Below, in pieces: positions 26,594-34,901 of a stretch of DNA of 64,000 nt; the stretch's first letter is position 1, and each line of letters starts with the position of its first letter. Both the position numbers and the translations under genes were made by a program. Source of the DNA: Rhodospirillales bacterium (GTDB lineage Bacteria > Pseudomonadota > Alphaproteobacteria > TMED109); contig JAPPED010000008.1 of the NCBI GenBank assembly GCA_028824295.1, positions 1 through 64,000 on the forward strand, given 5' to 3'. The notes below the pieces were generated by a model that searched no databases, was not told where the DNA came from, and saw only the letters and a list, made by a program, of their open reading frames with translations.

Positions 26594-29172
26594 TCGGTCG
26601 CCTGCTGGAACTCTTCGAGGGCCCGGAAGCGCCCGCGTCCTGGACCCCGCCGCCGGTGCCGGCGGCGCTCCACCAGCTGCTCCCGTGGCGCGCCTGGGAC
26701 GAGCGGAGCGAGCTCTACGTGAACGCGGCGAGCATCGGCTTCGTCTTGGAACTCCCGCCGTTCGTCGACATCGACGAGGAGGTGGCGGGCGCGCTCGCGG
26801 GCACCTTCGCCGACGCCGCCCCGGAGCGATGCACCCTCCAGGTCCTGCACTGGGCGAGCCCCCGCTTCGGGGCCACGTACGATGCGTGGGCAGCGCCCCG
26901 CGCCCGCGCCGGCGGGGTCCAGGCGCGGATCGGCGAGCGCCGCGGTGCGCTCCTGCAGCCCGCCGGCTGGCGGAAGCTCCATGCCGGCGGCCCGCCGAAT
27001 ACGCTCTCCGACTACCGGGTCTTCATCACCGCCTGCCTGGCCGGTCCGCCGGGTCCGGCCGCGGAGACGGCGCTTGGCGCATTCCGCCGGGCGCTCGAAG
27101 GGACGCTCGCCTCGGCCGGTGCGTGGGTGCGCCGGCTCGAGCCCGACGCGCTGCTCAGCCTTGCAGCTGAACTGACCGCGCCCGACGTCCGGGGTGCTGA
27201 CGACGGCGGAATCCGCCCGCCGCCCCGGCGCTGGGCCCCCCGCGACCCGCTCCACGAGCAGTGCACAGCACCTGGCAGGGCGCTCACGGTCGCCCCCACG
27301 GGGCTCACCTTCCACCACCCGGACGGCGAGGACGTGGCGGTGCGGGTGCTCTCGGCGATCGCGTATCCGGACGTGTGGCCGAGCTGGCGCGGCAACGTCC
27401 TCATCGGCGACTTCCACCGGGACTTCCTGCAGCCCGGTTGCCCCGTGCTGACGGCGCTCGTCCTCACGACGGGCGACGAGGCGGCGGGCGAGAAGGCCTT
27501 CCTCAAGTCGGCGCGCGCCACCCAGCAGGCGGGCACCGGGATTGCGCGGTACCTGCCCGGCCTGCCGGAGAAGGCACGCGACTGGCAGGCCGTTACCGAG
27601 CGCATCAAGGACGGCGAGAAGCTGGTGCGCGCGGCCTACCTGGTCGCGGTGTACGCGCCACTCGATGCATTGGACGAGGCCGAGCAGGCGGTGCGCGCGA
27701 TCTACCACGGCCAGGGCTGGCGGGTCACGGCCGAACGCTACGTGCAGCTCCCCTCGTGGCTTGCGTGCCTCCCCATGGCCGCGGCGGGCGGGCTCGACGC
27801 CGATTTCGAACGGATGGGGCGGATGAAGACGCTCCTCACGTCCTCGGCGGTGAATCTCGCGCCCGTCCACGGCGAATGGCGGGGCCAACCGGCCAGTCCC
27901 GACAACCCGCCGGCACTCTTGCTTGTAGGCCGGCGGGGCCAGCCCGCGTGCTGGTCGCCGTTCGCGAACGACGCCGGCAACTACAACGTCGCGGTGACGG
28001 GCAAGTCCGGCTCGGGCAAGTCGGTCCTGATGCAGGAACTCGTGACGGGCCTGGTCGGCGCCGGCGGCGAGGCGGTCGTGATCGACGACGGGCGCTCGTT
28101 CCAGCACACGGCCGAGGCGCTGGGCGGGGCGTTCATCGCGTTCGGGAAGGACCCGGCCTGCCTCAACCCGTTCGCCATGATCGACGCGGAGACCGCCGCC
28201 CGCGACGGCGACTACCGCGAGGAGTGCTTTGCGATGCTCGCGGGCGTGGTCGGCCGCATGGCGCGCCGCCGGGCCGGCATCGACGACATCGAGGCCGCGC
28301 TCATCGACGAGGCGATTGCCGGCGCCTGGGACGAGGCCGGCAACGCGGCCGACCTCGACACGGTCCGGGCTGAACTGACCGCTCGCGGTGACCGCCGGGC
28401 GATGGACATGGCGACCGCCCTCGGTCCGTGGTGTCCGGGCGGCGCGATGGGCCGCCTTTTCGCGGGCTCGGAGACGCCGGAGCTCGATGCCGCGCTCACC
28501 GTCTTCGAGCTCGCGGAGCTGAAGGGAAGGGGCGACGTCCAGGGCGTGGTCCTGATGCTGGTGGTGTTCCTCGCGACCCAGCGGATGTACCACGGCCCAC
28601 GCACGCGGGCCAAGGCGATCGTCATCGACGAGGCGTGGGATCTCCTGTCCGGCGAGGACAGCAAGGCGTTCCTCGAGGGGGCGGCGAGGCGGGCGCGGAA
28701 GTACCGGGGATCGCTCATCACCGGCACCCAGTCGGTCAACGACTACTACGGCTCCCCCGCCGCCCGGGCGGCCTGGGAGAACAGCGACTGGGTCATTTTC
28801 TTGAGCCAGAAGGACGAGTCGGTCGAGCTGCTGAAATCCGAAAAGCGCATCCACTGCGATCCGGGCATGGAGAGGGCGCTGAAATCCCTCACCACCGCCG
28901 ACGGCCGCTATGCCGAGCTGGTCTTGCACGGCCCGGACGGCTGGCGGGTGGCGCGGCTCGTGCTCGATCCGTGGTCGGTCGCGCTCTTTTCGTCGCGGGG
29001 GCCCGCGTTTGCCGCCGTCGAGACGCTGAAGGCAGAGGGGCTCAGCACCATCGAGGCCATCGATCGAATCGTCGGTGGCGCTGCTCCCGAACGGCGCGAA
29101 GACGACTCCGGCCAGGCCGGCCGGAAGGAACCACAAGCAACGGCTGCCGAACGGGAAGGAGAGCACGCATGA
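26590..29172 (+). CDS. traC: Type IV secretion ATPase TraC (VirB4 family)
   Basis: This 860-aa cytoplasmic ATPase energises pilus assembly. The N-terminal third is the VirB4/TraC-specific region, followed by a RecA-like motor with Walker A TGKSGSGKS (about 470-478) and Walker B AKAIVIDEAWDLLSG. A final GTQSVNDYYGS/FLSQKDESVELL segment is typical of TraC. It starts with GTG overlapping traV and ends ATGA with the next gene. Length agrees with F TraC (875 aa). Confidence 0.93.
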   Translation: MIGRLLELFEGPEAPASWTPPPVPAALHQLLPWRAWDERSELYVNAASIGFVLELPPFVDIDEEVAGALAGTFADAAPERCTLQVLHWASPRFGATYDAWAAPRARAGGVQARIGERRGALLQPAGWRKLHAGGPPNTLSDYRVFITACLAGPPGPAAETALGAFRRALEGTLASAGAWVRRLEPDALLSLAAELTAPDVRGADDGGIRPPPRRWAPRDPLHEQCTAPGRALTVAPTGLTFHHPDGEDVAVRVLSAIAYPDVWPSWRGNVLIGDFHRDFLQPGCPVLTALVLTTGDEAAGEKAFLKSARATQQAGTGIARYLPGLPEKARDWQAVTERIKDGEKLVRAAYLVAVYAPLDALDEAEQAVRAIYHGQGWRVTAERYVQLPSWLACLPMAAAGGLDADFERMGRMKTLLTSSAVNLAPVHGEWRGQPASPDNPPALLLVGRRGQPACWSPFANDAGNYNVAVTGKSGSGKSVLMQELVTGLVGAGGEAVVIDDGRSFQHTAEALGGAFIAFGKDPACLNPFAMIDAETAARDGDYREECFAMLAGVVGRMARRRAGIDDIEAALIDEAIAGAWDEAGNAADLDTVRAELTARGDRRAMDMATALGPWCPGGAMGRLFAGSETPELDAALTVFELAELKGRGDVQGVVLMLVVFLATQRMYHGPRTRAKAIVIDEAWDLLSGEDSKAFLEGAARRARKYRGSLITGTQSVNDYYGSPAARAAWENSDWVIFLSQKDESVELLKSEKRIHCDPGMERALKSLTTADGRYAELVLHGPDGWRVARLVLDPWSVALFSSRGPAFAAVETLKAEGLSTIEAIDRIVGGAAPERREDDSGQAGRKEPQATAAEREGEHA

Positions 29173-29795
29173 CATCGGGACCATCGAACGCGGCCGGGGA
29201 AGACCGGCCACTCGCCTGGCCGGGCGACCCCGAACAGGTCAGCGCCGCCGACATCGACTTCGAGGCGCTGGCGCACGTGCTCGCCAACACGTGCCGCCGG
29301 GGCGGCCGGATGCGCCAGTACCATTCGCTGGCCGCGCATGCGGTCGCCGTGAGCGAGGAGATCCAGGCGCTCCACGGCCTGTCCACGGAGGACCAGCGCA
29401 CCCTGGGTCTCCATGCGCTGATCGCGGGCGCGGCTTCCGCGTGGCTCAGGGGCGTGTCGGGCGGCGCCGCGCGGGGCCCGGATCGCGCCGGCAAGCTCGC
29501 CGCGGGGGTGGAACGCGCGCTCCGCGAGGCGGCCGGCCTCGACCCGGTGCTCGGCGAGGAGCAGGCGGAGCTGCTGCGGTTCGTCGACCGGATGGTGGCC
29601 TCGGCGGAGTGCCGCGACCTGCTCGACGGCGAGGACACGGCCAGTGGGGCGCTCGCGTTCCCGCCGTGCCGGCGGCGGATCCGCCCCCTGGCGCCGGACC
29701 GGGCCGCACGGATGTGGCTCAGCCGGTTGCAGGTCCTGCGCGAGACGGCCGGCAGCGGGCGGACACCTGTCGGTACCGATGCCGCGCGGGGTTGA
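29169..29795 (+). CDS. Degenerate HD-phosphohydrolase-like protein within tra operon
   Basis: This 208-aa protein resembles YfbR-like HD phosphohydrolases: RMRQYHSLAAHAVAVSEEIQ corresponds to the usual YSVAQHSVLVA helix. The following metal motif is missing: where the family has LLHDA, this protein reads HALIAGAAS. It is therefore probably catalytically dead or altered. It overlaps traC (ATGA) and trbI by 17 bp, so it is a true operon member. It is absent from F itself. A structural or regulatory role is possible but unproven. Confidence 0.6.
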   Translation: MTSGPSNAAGEDRPLAWPGDPEQVSAADIDFEALAHVLANTCRRGGRMRQYHSLAAHAVAVSEEIQALHGLSTEDQRTLGLHALIAGAASAWLRGVSGGAARGPDRAGKLAAGVERALREAAGLDPVLGEEQAELLRFVDRMVASAECRDLLDGEDTASGALAFPPCRRRIRPLAPDRAARMWLSRLQVLRETAGSGRTPVGTDAARG

Positions 29796-30213
29796 TTCCC
29801 GCCGGCTCGCGGAGGGCCTGCCGGCCGTCGACCTGCCGGCGGCCGCCTGCACGCTGGTGCTGGCCGCCGCCGTTGCGGCTGCCGTCGCGGTGGCCATGGT
29901 GCGCCTCACGCAGCCGGACCCGCCGCGGATCGCGAGCGTGCGGCTCGGCGAACTGACCGCCCGCTTCGCGCTCGACGTGGCCAGTGACGCCAGTTCCGGG
30001 GAAGCGGCGACAGCGGAGGCCCGGCGCTGGGCCGCGGCCCTCGAACAGGCACTCCGAGCGACCGCAGAGCGGCACGGTGCGGTCCTGCTGCCGGCCCGGG
30101 CCGTTGCAGCAGGCGCGCTCGACCTGACGGCCGATGTCGAGCTGACACTTCTCCGTTTGCTGGAAGAGCCCGAGGCGGATGCAGGGGTTGCGCCGACAGG
30201 AACACGGCCATGA
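29779..30213 (+). CDS. trbI: Type-F conjugative transfer protein TrbI
   Basis: This 144-aa protein has a single N-terminal transmembrane helix (about 23-43, alanine/valine-rich) and a helical periplasmic part, as in TrbI, which influences pilus extension and retraction. Assignment rests on size, topology and position between traC and the S26 peptidase/traW genes. It overlaps both neighbours. Confidence 0.65.
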   Translation: MPRGVDSRRLAEGLPAVDLPAAACTLVLAAAVAAAVAVAMVRLTQPDPPRIASVRLGELTARFALDVASDASSGEAATAEARRWAAALEQALRATAERHGAVLLPARAVAAGALDLTADVELTLLRLLEEPEADAGVAPTGTRP

Positions 30214-30734
30214 CGACGCGATCCCGCAACCGGGTGGTCGTGGCCATGGCCTCGCTTGCGGCATTGTGGCTGTTGGCCGCTTCGCGCGTGCACGTCAACG
30301 CAAGCTGGTCGGACGGGGCCTGGGGCTACCTCGCGCTGCCGATCGTTGGGGATCCCGGCATCGGCGACGTCGTCCTGTTCGACCCGCCGGCGGGGATCGG
30401 CGCGGACGTGCCGTACCTGAAGACCGTGCGCGGGCTGCCCGGCGCGCGCATCGAGGTCTGGTCTGATCGCGCGGTGTCGGTCGACGGCCTGGTGCTCGGA
30501 ATTGCCAAGACGGAGGCCCGCGACGGCCGTCCGCTCGCAGCGATCGCGCCCGGCCCGGTGCCGCCCGGCCACTACTTCCTCCACGGGCCGCATCGCGACA
30601 GCCACGACAGCCGCTACGCCGAGATCGGGTTCGTCCCGCGCGAGGGCGTCCGGGCGCGGGCCGTGGCGTTGCCCGATCTGCCGTGGCTTGGCCTGGAAGG
30701 GCCCCTGGTCGGACCGGAGGATCCGGCCCCGTGA
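30210..30734 (+). CDS. traF: Conjugative transfer signal peptidase TraF (S26 family)
   Basis: This 174-aa membrane-anchored serine peptidase presumably matures or cyclises the pilin, as RP4 TraF does. It has an N-terminal helix (about 10-24), serine S34 in VNASWSDGAWGY and lysine K71 in VPYLKTVRGLPGARIEV. GHYFLHGPHRDSHDSRYAEIGFV is the conserved box near the end. The glycine after the serine is shifted relative to the family consensus. The same symbol traF is used for an unrelated thioredoxin-like gene downstream. It overlaps trbI and traW by 4 bp. Confidence 0.85.
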   Translation: MTTRSRNRVVVAMASLAALWLLAASRVHVNASWSDGAWGYLALPIVGDPGIGDVVLFDPPAGIGADVPYLKTVRGLPGARIEVWSDRAVSVDGLVLGIAKTEARDGRPLAAIAPGPVPPGHYFLHGPHRDSHDSRYAEIGFVPREGVRARAVALPDLPWLGLEGPLVGPEDPAP

Positions 30735-31381
30735 GCGCTGCCTTCGCTCGGGTATCTGCCGTCGCGATCACGGTAGCGCTTGCGGTCCTGCCCCAGGTGC
30801 CCGCGGCAGCCAAGGACCTCGGCGTCCGCGGCGAGACCTGGGCGATCGCCGAGCCCGACCTGCTGCAGGCACTTGAAGCCCGCCTCCATGACTTGGAGCG
30901 ATCGGGCGCCATGGCGGCGATCGAGGAGGAGGCGCGCGCCCGCGCCCGCGCGCGGGTCGAGGCGCCGCAGCCAGTGGCCGGGATTGCACCCGCAGCCACG
31001 CACCGCTCGCGCCTGGTCGACCCTTCGGTCGTCCTCGACCGCGACATCCGGCTGCCGGACGGAACGCTGCTTGCCGCCGCCGGCATGCGCCTCAATCCCC
31101 TGGAACACGCGCCGCTCCGCCGCGACCTCCTCTTCATCGACGGCCGCCGGCCGGGCGAAGTGTCGTGGGCGCTCGGTCGCCCGGGCCGAGCCACGATCGT
31201 GCTGCTCGCCGGCCGTCCGCTCGACCTCGCCCGCCGGCACGGCCGGCCCTTCTTCTTCGACCAGGGCGGGCGCCTGGCGGCCCGGTTCGGCCTGGCTGCG
31301 ACGCCGGTCGAGGTTCGCCGGGAAGGTGCCCGCCTCCGCGTCACCGAGGTACCGATCCCGGACCACGGAGTGGGACCATGA
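30731..31381 (+). CDS. traW: Type-F conjugative transfer protein TraW
   Basis: This 216-aa periplasmic protein has a signal peptide (about 1-26) and the TraW pattern: KDLGVRGETWAIAEPDLL, then LDRDIRLPDGTLLAAAGMRLNPL and a C-terminal RHGRPFFFDQGGRLAARFGLAATPVEV. It works with TraU and TrbC in pilus assembly. GTG 30731 overlaps the previous stop; the end overlaps traU as ATGA. Confidence 0.9.
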   Translation: MSAAFARVSAVAITVALAVLPQVPAAAKDLGVRGETWAIAEPDLLQALEARLHDLERSGAMAAIEEEARARARARVEAPQPVAGIAPAATHRSRLVDPSVVLDRDIRLPDGTLLAAAGMRLNPLEHAPLRRDLLFIDGRRPGEVSWALGRPGRATIVLLAGRPLDLARRHGRPFFFDQGGRLAARFGLAATPVEVRREGARLRVTEVPIPDHGVGP

Positions 31382-32376
31382 GCCTCCGTCTGCTCACCCT
31401 CCCGGCCGCGGTGCTGTTGATGGGCCTGGCTTCCCCGGCCGCGGCACAGTCCTGCACCGGCCGCTTCGTGAACCCGATCGCCGACGTCTGCTGGGAGTGC
31501 CTGTTCCCGATCTCGATCGGGCCGATCTCCATCGGCAGCGCTTCCGGCGCGCCCGACACCCCGAACCCGTCCTCGCCGATCTGCCTCTGCGGCTCGCCGA
31601 TCCCGCGCATCGGCCTCTCCCTCGGGGTCTGGGAGCCGGCGAGGCTCGTGGACGTGACGCGCATCCCATGGTGTTTCCCGAACCTCGGCGGACTCACGAT
31701 CAATCCGGGCTTCCACGCGGCGCGCGGCCGGACGGGTTCCTCGGGCGGCGACGGCGCGGCGGGATCCGTCTGGCACGCGCACCTTTATGTGTACCCGCTC
31801 CTCTCCTGGATCGGGGCGCTCCTCGACATGGGCTGCCTCGAGGCCGGCAGCTTCGACATCGCGTGGACCTCAGAGCTCGACCCCGCGTGGCTCGACGACG
31901 AGCTGTCGTTCCTCCTCAACCCCGAGGCGGCGCTCTTCGCGAACCTCCCGGCGCAGGCCGCGTGCGCGGCCGACTGCACGGCCGCATCCACGGGGCTACC
32001 GCTCGACGCGCTCTTCTGGTGCGCTGGGTGCCAGGGCGGGATGTATCCGCTCACCGGCAACGTGGCGGCGCACGTGGGCGGGGTGCAGGCGTCGCTCCTC
32101 GCCGGCCAGCGCCTGCTCTACCGGCTGCACCGCGCCGGGCTCGCCTGGGGCACCTCGGGCTCGGCGGCGCTCTGCGCCCGGTACCCGATGCCGGTCATGC
32201 GGAAGTCGCAGTACCGCTGGCAAATGTCGCAGCCGGTGCCGGCGACGTCGCCGCTCACAGGCTGCAACCCGACGGGCCGGTCGTCGGTGCTCTGGGAGAC
32301 GATGCGCGAGCTCCCTGTGGCCGGCGAAAACTTCGGCTACCTGCTGTGGCGCAAGCGCAACTGCTGTTTCCTGTGA
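31378..32376 (+). CDS. traU: Conjugal transfer protein TraU
   Basis: This 332-aa cysteine-rich periplasmic protein has a signal peptide (about 1-23) followed by CTGRFVNPIADVCWECLFPIS, the hallmark of TraU. CLCG, a central DMGCLEAGSFDIAWTSELDP and a C-terminal WETMRELPVAGENFGYLLWRKRNCC also match. The many cysteines need the DsbC-like thioredoxin TraF downstream. It is needed for DNA transfer more than for pilus formation. It overlaps trbC as GTGA. Confidence 0.93.
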   Translation: MSLRLLTLPAAVLLMGLASPAAAQSCTGRFVNPIADVCWECLFPISIGPISIGSASGAPDTPNPSSPICLCGSPIPRIGLSLGVWEPARLVDVTRIPWCFPNLGGLTINPGFHAARGRTGSSGGDGAAGSVWHAHLYVYPLLSWIGALLDMGCLEAGSFDIAWTSELDPAWLDDELSFLLNPEAALFANLPAQAACAADCTAASTGLPLDALFWCAGCQGGMYPLTGNVAAHVGGVQASLLAGQRLLYRLHRAGLAWGTSGSAALCARYPMPVMRKSQYRWQMSQPVPATSPLTGCNPTGRSSVLWETMRELPVAGENFGYLLWRKRNCCFL

Positions 32377-33047
32377 TCCGCGCGTTCGGTATGTCCGCCC
32401 GCCACCTCGGTGCCGTGCTTGTCGCCGCCGCCGCGACCCTGGTGTGCGGTAGCTCGGCATCCGCGGCAGAAGCGAACTCCGGCTACGCGGATCTCGCACG
32501 GAAACTCGCGGAGGAGGCTGCTGATCTGGTCGGCGGTGAAGCGCTCGACGCCTGGTCGCGAACAGTCTTGGAGCCGGCGCTCCCGGCCGTGCGGGACGAT
32601 GCCACGGCCCAGGCACGGGGCGCGGCGACGGGCGACGTGCTGCTCTTCACCAGCCTCTCGGTGCCGGCCGCGAGCTGGCGCGCCTCGGCGCGAGACGCGG
32701 CCCTGATCGGCGCTCCACTGGTGCTGCGCGGCGTGGCCGGGGGAAGCCTCCCCGAGACTGCCCGGCGAATCGCCGGCCGCCTCGGGGACGCCAGGGTCGG
32801 CGTCGCCATTGACCCCAGGCTCTTCCGCCTGTTCGGGGTTGAGCGGGTTCCGGCCGTCGTCGTCGTGCCAGGGGGCGTGCCGTCCTGTCGGCAGCCCGGC
32901 TGTGCGGGGGACGCACCGCCGCCCTTCGACCGCGTGAGCGGGAACCTTTCCCTCGCAGCCGCGCTGGAAGCGGTCGCGGCGGAGGGCGACGCGGGCCGCG
33001 CGGTCGCGCGGCGACACCTGTCCATCCTCAGGGGGGCCGAACGATGA
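32373..33047 (+). CDS. trbC: Type-F pilin assembly protein TrbC
   Basis: This 224-aa periplasmic protein has a signal peptide (about 10-32). Its thioredoxin-fold-like core has DVLLFTSLSVPAASWRA, ALIGAPLVLRGVAGGSLPETARRI and VAIDPRLFRLFGVERVPAVVVV, typical of TrbC. It acts with TraW in pilus assembly. GTG at 32373 overlaps the traU stop; ATG at 32391 is an alternative. The end overlaps traN as ATGA. Confidence 0.87.
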   Translation: MIRAFGMSARHLGAVLVAAAATLVCGSSASAAEANSGYADLARKLAEEAADLVGGEALDAWSRTVLEPALPAVRDDATAQARGAATGDVLLFTSLSVPAASWRASARDAALIGAPLVLRGVAGGSLPETARRIAGRLGDARVGVAIDPRLFRLFGVERVPAVVVVPGGVPSCRQPGCAGDAPPPFDRVSGNLSLAAALEAVAAEGDAGRAVARRHLSILRGAER

Positions 33048-34114
33048 GAAGACGATGGATCGGCGCGGGCGCGGCCCTGTTGGCAGTGACCCTGGCCGGG
33101 ACCGGGACAGTCCAGGCCGAGGATCCGACGGCCGCGGCCCGCGCCATCGGTCAGGCGGGCAATGCGGCCGCCGCCTCGGTCGCGCGGGATTCGTCGAACA
33201 CGGCCGCGGTGCCGGGCTATGCCGGCACGAACCTGCCGGAGCGCAATATCGGTGCGAGCCGGCTCCAGCACGAGGGCCGGGCCCGGCTTGCCGATCCGGA
33301 CGACCCGGGCGGTGCGGCCGGCAGGGCGGTGCAGGCGGGCGCCCACATTCGCCCGCCCGCGCAGGTGCCCGCCAGCGACCCCGAGGTGGTCCGCTCGGAG
33401 CGCATCGCCGCCACGCCGCAGGCCGCGGCGCACCGGGCGGACGGACTGGCCTCGGGCAGCGTCCAGGACTGCGACGCGACGGTGCAGGCCGCAGAGACGG
33501 GCGGCGCCTGCGGGTCCGTCCGCTACTGCGTCGGCGGCGGCTGCGAGACCGTCGAGCCCGAGGCGGGCGACGGGTTCGTGGAGGCCGCGACGAAACTCAA
33601 CATGGTGATGGAACTCGGCGGGGACGAGTTCGACCGGGGCAGCCTTCGCTTCTTCACCGGTCAGCGCCGCGCCTGCACCATCCGCTGGGGCGGGCTCGCC
33701 AACTGCTGCCGGAACTCCGGGCTGCTGGTGGGACTGGGCAACTGCAGCCCCGGGGAGGTCGAGCTCGCCCGGGAACGCAACCAGGGCCACACGCACTACC
33801 TCGGGCAGTACTGCGCCAGGCGCGTCCTCGGGGTCTGCATCCGTCGCGACCGGGCGTGGTGCGTCTTCGGCTCGAAGCTCGGGCGCATCTTCCAGCAGCA
33901 GGGCCGCCGCCAGCTCGGAATCGGCTGGGGGAGCTGCCGCGGCCTGACCGTGGCGGAGATCCAGAGCGTCGACTTCGACGCGCTGGACCTGAGCGAGTTC
34001 ACCAGCGACCTGCTCGACGGCGCGACCGAGCCGTCGGTCGATCTCCCGGAGACCAGCCCCACGCAAACGCTCCTGCGGGACCGGATCCGCTCGTTCTACC
34101 AGCAGGGGAACTGA
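33044..34114 (+). CDS. traN: Type-F mating pair stabilization protein TraN (short form)
   Basis: This 356-aa cysteine-rich outer-membrane protein stabilises mating pairs. It has a signal peptide (about 1-25), a low-complexity Ala/Pro spacer and a cysteine-rich C-terminal core (CDATVQ, CGSVRYCVGGGCE, CTIRWGGLANCCRNSG, RRVLGVCIRRDRAWCVFGSKLGRI). It is much shorter than F TraN (602 aa), lacking most of the recipient-specific loop region. This suggests different or relaxed recipient recognition. Confidence 0.85.
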   Translation: MRRRWIGAGAALLAVTLAGTGTVQAEDPTAAARAIGQAGNAAAASVARDSSNTAAVPGYAGTNLPERNIGASRLQHEGRARLADPDDPGGAAGRAVQAGAHIRPPAQVPASDPEVVRSERIAATPQAAAHRADGLASGSVQDCDATVQAAETGGACGSVRYCVGGGCETVEPEAGDGFVEAATKLNMVMELGGDEFDRGSLRFFTGQRRACTIRWGGLANCCRNSGLLVGLGNCSPGEVELARERNQGHTHYLGQYCARRVLGVCIRRDRAWCVFGSKLGRIFQQQGRRQLGIGWGSCRGLTVAEIQSVDFDALDLSEFTSDLLDGATEPSVDLPETSPTQTLLRDRIRSFYQQGN

Positions 34115-34115
34115 G

Positions 34116-34901
34116 GTGGGGACCCTCCTCCGCTTGGCGCCAGGCGTGCTGCTCATTGCGCTGGCTGCTCCCCCGGCCGACTCCGGGGAGTGGCGCGCCT
34201 GGTGTGGGGAGGGGCTCGGCTGGCACTTCTACTGCGACCGGGACGACGCTCCCGACGAGGCTCCTTCCGTGATCCCGCCGGAGGTGGCGCCGTCGTCCGC
34301 GCACGCGCGCATCCTGGAGATGCGCCGCGAGCTCGAGGAGGCGCGCGCCACGGCGATCCTCGATCCGTCGCCGGCGCACGTTACCGCATACCTGCGCCTC
34401 CAGCAGGCGGCGCTGCAGAGATCGGCGGCGTTTTCCGACAGCTTCCGGCGCACCGTCTGGGCGACACCGGACCTCGACTACACGCTCCAGCGCCCGGTGG
34501 GCGCGCTCGCGAAACAGCTCTGGTCGGACGAGCGCAGGGCTGCCCGGGACGCAGCACTCGCGCGACTGGGTGAGCGCTACGGGCTCATCTACCTGGGCGA
34601 TCCCGCCTGCGCCGCGTGCCGGGTGTTCGGGCCGCTGCTCCGCGCGTTCGCGCTCCGGCACGGCCTCGACGTGCTCGCGGTCTCGATGACCGGGGAGGCG
34701 CTCGAGGGCTGGCCCGAGGCCATGCCCGACGACGGGCGCGCCGAGAGGCTCGGGTTCGCGGGCTCCCCGCTGCCCGCGGTCGTGCTCTTCGATTCCACGA
34801 CGCAGCAGGTGCTTCCCGTCGGTTTCGGCGTCCTGGCCGAGGACCAGCTCGCGGAACGGATCTTCGCGCTCACGTCCCTGGAGGCCGGCCATGACTATTG
34901 A
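34116..34901 (+). CDS. traF: Type-F pilin assembly thiol-disulfide isomerase TraF (thioredoxin-like)
   Basis: This 261-aa periplasmic thioredoxin-like protein assists disulfide formation in TraU, TraN and TraH. It has a signal peptide (about 1-23), WRAWCGEGLGWHFYCD (typical TraF start), a helical middle and a thioredoxin domain with C165-A-A-C168 in GDPACAACRVFG. LPAVVLFDSTTQQVLPVGFGVLAEDQLAERI is the conserved end. The active CxxC is retained, whereas F TraF has lost it. GTG at 34116 is 1 bp after the traN stop. Confidence 0.88.
   Translation: MGTLLRLAPGVLLIALAAPPADSGEWRAWCGEGLGWHFYCDRDDAPDEAPSVIPPEVAPSSAHARILEMRRELEEARATAILDPSPAHVTAYLRLQQAALQRSAAFSDSFRRTVWATPDLDYTLQRPVGALAKQLWSDERRAARDAALARLGERYGLIYLGDPACAACRVFGPLLRAFALRHGLDVLAVSMTGEALEGWPEAMPDDGRAERLGFAGSPLPAVVLFDSTTQQVLPVGFGVLAEDQLAERIFALTSLEAGHDY

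Noticed and set aside
26533-29211. 892-codon minus-strand open frame opposite traC
   Set aside because: Arises from GC-rich codon bias of traC; composition is Arg/Gly/His-rich with no domain, and the plus strand has clear VirB4 motifs.
30780-33047. 755-codon plus-strand frame running through traW, traU and trbC
   Set aside because: Only its last 225 codons are real (trbC); the rest is out-of-frame sequence of traW and traU.
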